From a virus: a stretch of DNA of 44,554 bases. The stretch covers positions 1-44,554 of IMG/VR virus record IMGVR_UViG_3300034198_012395; one strand, given 5' to 3'. Every line of letters begins with the position of its first letter. Within the stretch, counting starts at the first letter, position 1. Positions 42,838 to 44,554 of this stretch are shown here, one piece after another. The notes beneath the pieces were generated by a model, which saw only the letters and a program-made list of their open reading frames with translations, did no database searches and had not been told where the DNA came from. The position numbers and the translations under genes are program-made.

Positions 42838-42974
42838 TGGTGGTTCTGTTTGGTTTGGTTTGCTTCGCTCAAGTGAATCTTGAGCAAATTGTGGGCGCTT
42901 ACGATCATGGCAATAAATGCCAAGGTCAAGCAATTCGACATAAAAACTGCGATGAACAGGTCTGTGTGGTTCAT
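42834..42974 (-). CDS. Tiny membrane protein, coupled on both sides
   Basis: 46 residues, MNHTDLFIAVFMSNCLTLAFIAMIVSAHNLLKIHL plus a polar Asn/Gln tail. One apolar helix at about 6-26. Its ATG overlaps the previous stop (ATGA) and its stop overlaps the Sak4-like start (ATGA). Function unknown. Confidence 0.6.
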   Translation of the reverse strand: MNHTDLFIAVFMSNCLTLAFIAMIVSAHNLLKIHLSEANQTKQNHQ

Positions 42975-43390
42975 TTGAATGAAACCTTCGGTTCGCTGTA
43001 TTTGACCGTCCTTGCGGCGGCAAGGAGCTTGCCCGCAGGAGTTGTAGAGACTTCATCCCATGTCCTTTCTGGGATGGAAATTTTTACGCTGAACAGGGTA
43101 GCCTGAAGTTCAGGATCAAGATCGGCGGCAATCTCCTTGAGTTTTTCGGTATCCCATGAAACTGACTTGGTGATACCGAGTTTCAGCTTGACATCATCAA
43201 CTTCGATAGTGGCTTCGCCGTGCTGTTGGTGGCGTTCCTGCAAAACCTTTTCCAGCGTTCCGCGATAGCGGCGCAGGATTTCGCTTTCGATTTGCTTTAG
43301 CTCCGCCTCGCAGTCTGCTATGGCCGATAAAATGCTTTCGGCAATATCACGCAGTTTGGTCAGCGGAAGGTTGCTGATTTTTTCGCTCAT
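42971..43390 (-). CDS. Small helical early protein (possible nuclease-inhibitor-like)
   Basis: 139 residues. Coiled-coil start (LTKLRDIAESILSAIADCEAELKQIESEILRRYRGTLEKVLQERHQQHGEATIEVDDVKLKLGI) and a beta-rich end (VSWDTEKLKEIAADLDPELQATLFSVKISIPERTW). The order coil then K-L-x-I-x-K-x-V-x-W resembles small phage early proteins placed ahead of recombination genes. No firm family name. Confidence 0.6.
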   Translation of the reverse strand: MSEKISNLPLTKLRDIAESILSAIADCEAELKQIESEILRRYRGTLEKVLQERHQQHGEATIEVDDVKLKLGITKSVSWDTEKLKEIAADLDPELQATLFSVKISIPERTWDEVSTTPAGKLLAAARTVKYSEPKVSFK

Positions 43391-43647
43391 TGTTTTTGTG
43401 TTTGGTTCTTTGCCATCGCGGGGGTCATTCCGATGATGAGATCATAGATGTCAACGGGGCGTCCGTCCTCACGGGCGCAAATGCAAATTTGCGCAATCCG
43501 ATTGGTAGGAATATTTCCCCGCTCCACCCATTTCTCAATCGTCTTAATGCCGAGATTGAAGCCAGCTTTTTCAAGCCTCCTCCAAGTCGCAGCACGACCG
43601 CCGAGAACGGCAAGCGTTTTTTTTGGATCAATGTTCAAGTCTGACAT
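43387..43647 (-). CDS. Cro-like DNA-binding protein
   Basis: 86 residues from ATG 43647 (MSDLNIDPKKTLAVLGG); an upstream in-frame ATG at 43689 runs through an ACCAACAAAGCC-type leader. The HTH is VLGGRAATWRRLEKAGFNLGIKTIEKWVERGNIPTNRIAQICI, the Cro/carph158-like form (x-GGRAA-x-x-L-x5-V-x-x-W-x-x-RG-x-IP). First gene of the leftward early operon, divergent from the repressor. Expected to act at the shared intergenic operators. Confidence 0.8.
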   Translation of the reverse strand: MSDLNIDPKKTLAVLGGRAATWRRLEKAGFNLGIKTIEKWVERGNIPTNRIAQICICAREDGRPVDIYDLIIGMTPAMAKNQTQKQ

Positions 43648-43816
43648 TGGGGTTGGTTCGTTTGGTGGTGTTGGCTTTGTTGGTGCCAACGAATCAGCAC
43701 CATACAGGATGTAGCCGACACGCCAAGGATTTTTTTACAAAAATTTTACCTTGACTGCCCAACAGAGTGTCGGGTAGAACCATCATGTCAACCAACAAGG
43801 CGGACACAGAACCACA
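43648..43816. promoter_or_regulatory. Lysogeny switch region with divergent promoters
   Basis: 169 bases between the divergent cro-like gene and repressor. Plus strand: TTGACT 43751-43756, an 18-base spacer, TAGAAC 43775-43780. Minus strand: TTGGCG and TATGGT about 16 bases apart around the dyad at 43702-43714. A T7 run at 43731-43737 separates them. Confidence 0.65.
43702..43714. promoter_or_regulatory. Candidate operator at the lysogeny switch
   Basis: ATACAGGATGTAG, overlapping the predicted -10 of the leftward promoter, and identical to 27264-27276. Best candidate for repressor/Cro binding. Confidence 0.5.
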
Positions 43817-44167
43817 ATGAGTAGAGTCAATCGCACAATTACGCCCGACTTGGGCAAACGCATCAGCGAAAAAATGCACGCAAAAAATTGGAACCAAAGC
43901 GATTTGGCGCGCGCATCGGGGCTGGGACGGGATTCCATTTCCACCTATATTCGCGGAATGGTCACGCCGACGCATGGCAATCTAAAGCAGATTGCCGACG
44001 CGCTTGGATGCTCCACCGATGAGCTTCTACCGGCCGAGGAGCGTCAGCAGGAGACGCTTTTCGAGATACGCCAAACCGGCGATGGCCGCGTTTTTGTGAA
44101 GATCAATAAAGCCGTCAGCATCAAGCAGGCGGCTGCAATCTTTGAAATTTTGCGTGATGAAAAATGA
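43817..44167 (+). CDS. XRE-family lysogeny repressor
   Basis: 116 residues. An HTH_3 domain spans about 10-65 (LGKRISEKMHAKNWNQSDLARASGLGRDSISTYIRGMVTPTHGNLKQIADALGCSTDELLP). The C-terminal part (FEIRQTGDGRVFVKINKAVSIKQAAAIFEILRDEK) is a short dimerisation-like segment; there is no LexA-type peptidase, so induction by RecA self-cleavage is not expected. ATG preceded by ACAGAACCACA. The stop overlaps the excisionase start (ATGA). Confidence 0.88.
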   Translation: MSRVNRTITPDLGKRISEKMHAKNWNQSDLARASGLGRDSISTYIRGMVTPTHGNLKQIADALGCSTDELLPAEERQQETLFEIRQTGDGRVFVKINKAVSIKQAAAIFEILRDEK

Positions 44168-44493
44168 GGTTTCTCACGCAATCCGAGGTGGCGGCGCTTT
44201 TGCGCCGCTCGCCTCAAACGATTGCCAGGTGGCGGCGGCGGGGAGTCCTGCCGTTCCTACCAGGTAAGCCAGTCCTCATCGAAGAAACACAACTCCAAAC
44301 CATCATTGAACAATGGCTAGAACCAACAAAGGCCCACGGGTCGAAAAGAATGAATTCGGAATCTACGAGATCCGATGGACAAAAGACGGACGCTCAAAGC
44401 GCCTTTCAACGCGGACGGAAAGCCTATCGGAAGCGCAGCGCTTCTTGGCCGGATGGCTGCTTGAAGAAAGCCGCGAAAACGGGCCGTCAATGA
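44164..44493 (+). CDS. Excisionase-like winged-helix DNA-binding protein
   Basis: The frame codes 109 residues. The first 55 are an HTH_17/AlpA-type domain (LTQSEVAALLRRSPQTIARWRRRGVLPFLPGKPVLIEETQLQTIIEQW), typical of phage excisionases that direct integrase. Residues after about 55 are basic and lie in the part that overlaps the integrase start by 181 bases, where they look like out-of-frame sequence. The start shares ATGA with the repressor, so the three genes form one operon. Confidence 0.78.
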   Translation: MRFLTQSEVAALLRRSPQTIARWRRRGVLPFLPGKPVLIEETQLQTIIEQWLEPTKAHGSKRMNSESTRSDGQKTDAQSAFQRGRKAYRKRSASWPDGCLKKAAKTGRQ

Positions 44494-44554
44494 CGGTCAG
44501 AAAAATCCTTGACCTGTATCTCAACGAGCATGTCGAGGAGCAAGTGATCGACCA
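44313..44554 (+). CDS. int: Tyrosine integrase, N-terminal part (truncated by window end)
   Basis: 80 complete codons from ATG 44313. EFGIYEIRWTKDGRSKRLSTRTESLSEAQRFLAGWLLE is the AP2-like arm-binding pattern of phage integrases, and TVRKILDLYLNEHVEEQVID begins the core-binding domain. The reading frame runs off the window. It continues the repressor-excisionase operon and probably belongs to the same gene as the C-terminal piece at 1-518, with roughly 100 or more residues missing. Confidence 0.85.
   Translation, partial: MARTNKGPRVEKNEFGIYEIRWTKDGRSKRLSTRTESLSEAQRFLAGWLLEESRENGPSMTVRKILDLYLNEHVEEQVID

Noticed and set aside
1-44554. tRNA, rRNA, CRISPR array or insertion sequence
   Set aside because: I looked for cloverleaf-like CCA/TTCGA patterns, transposase frames and terminal repeats and found none I could support.

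Overview
The window is essentially a whole temperate tailed-phage genome (Caudoviricetes). It reads as a short-tailed podovirus combining a P22-like portal and capsid module with a T7-like tail and ejection module. The C-terminal half of a tyrosine integrase opens the window and the N-terminal 80 residues of an integrase close it. This is what a circular or circularly permuted genome cut inside int would look like, although a direct join is out of frame and the middle of the protein is absent. A unimolecular spanin (lipobox plus C-terminal membrane helix) points to a Gram-negative host. The DNA is moderately GC-rich. Many genes have C/A-rich leaders (ACCAACC-type) instead of Shine-Dalgarno sequences. 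I cannot assign the host phylum from sequence alone.

Layout. (1) 1-650: integrase 3' end and a convergent terminator zone. (2) 653-28010, all on the minus strand and read right to left: small terminase, SGNH-hydrolase tailspike, tail fibre, lysis cassette (XhlA-like protein, small holin, u-spanin, NlpC/P60-CHAP-type endolysin), large terminase, portal, collagen-like fibre, two small proteins, scaffold, major capsid protein, a strong terminator, an HNH endonuclease, a conserved small protein, head-tail adaptor, tail nozzle, a T7 gp13-like protein, and five virion/ejection proteins. (3) 28059-31516, plus strand: an operon with a MoxR-type AAA+ ATPase, a partner protein and small proteins, starting at a promoter whose -35/-10 spacer is a palindrome. 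(4) 31814-32811, minus: RusA resolvase and a NUMOD1-domain protein. (5) 32812-33315: a non-coding regulatory region rich in palindromes. (6) 33316-35313, plus: a chain of tiny coupled genes ending in two terminators. (7) 35421-35593: an AT-rich repeat region, a candidate origin or convergent terminator. (8) 35594-43647, minus: replication and recombination operon (primase-helicase, Cas4/RecB-like nuclease, DUF3310, SF2 helicase, DUF669 protein, Sak4-like ATPase, Cro-like protein). (9) 43817-44554, plus: repressor, excisionase, integrase.

How it works together. The divergent Cro-like/repressor pair at 43.4-44.2 kb should set lysogeny. A 13-bp dyad of the form TAC-N5-GTA occurs in four intergenic control regions, at the repressor/cro intergene, upstream of the tailspike, inside the rightward promoter, and upstream of the NUMOD gene. 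It is a candidate common operator. The leftward replication operon supplies recombination-type replication, and the long leftward late operon packages, assembles, decorates and lyses.

Most unusual: an intact HNH endonuclease reading frame lies wholly inside the gene for a virion protein, in a different frame of the same strand (1690-2124 within 653-2695). The surrounding protein is low-complexity exactly there, which suggests an HNH gene that inserted without breaking its target and turned its own sequence into a linker in the other frame. A second notable feature is the u-spanin start: a perfect 12-bp hairpin carries one in-frame ATG in each arm.
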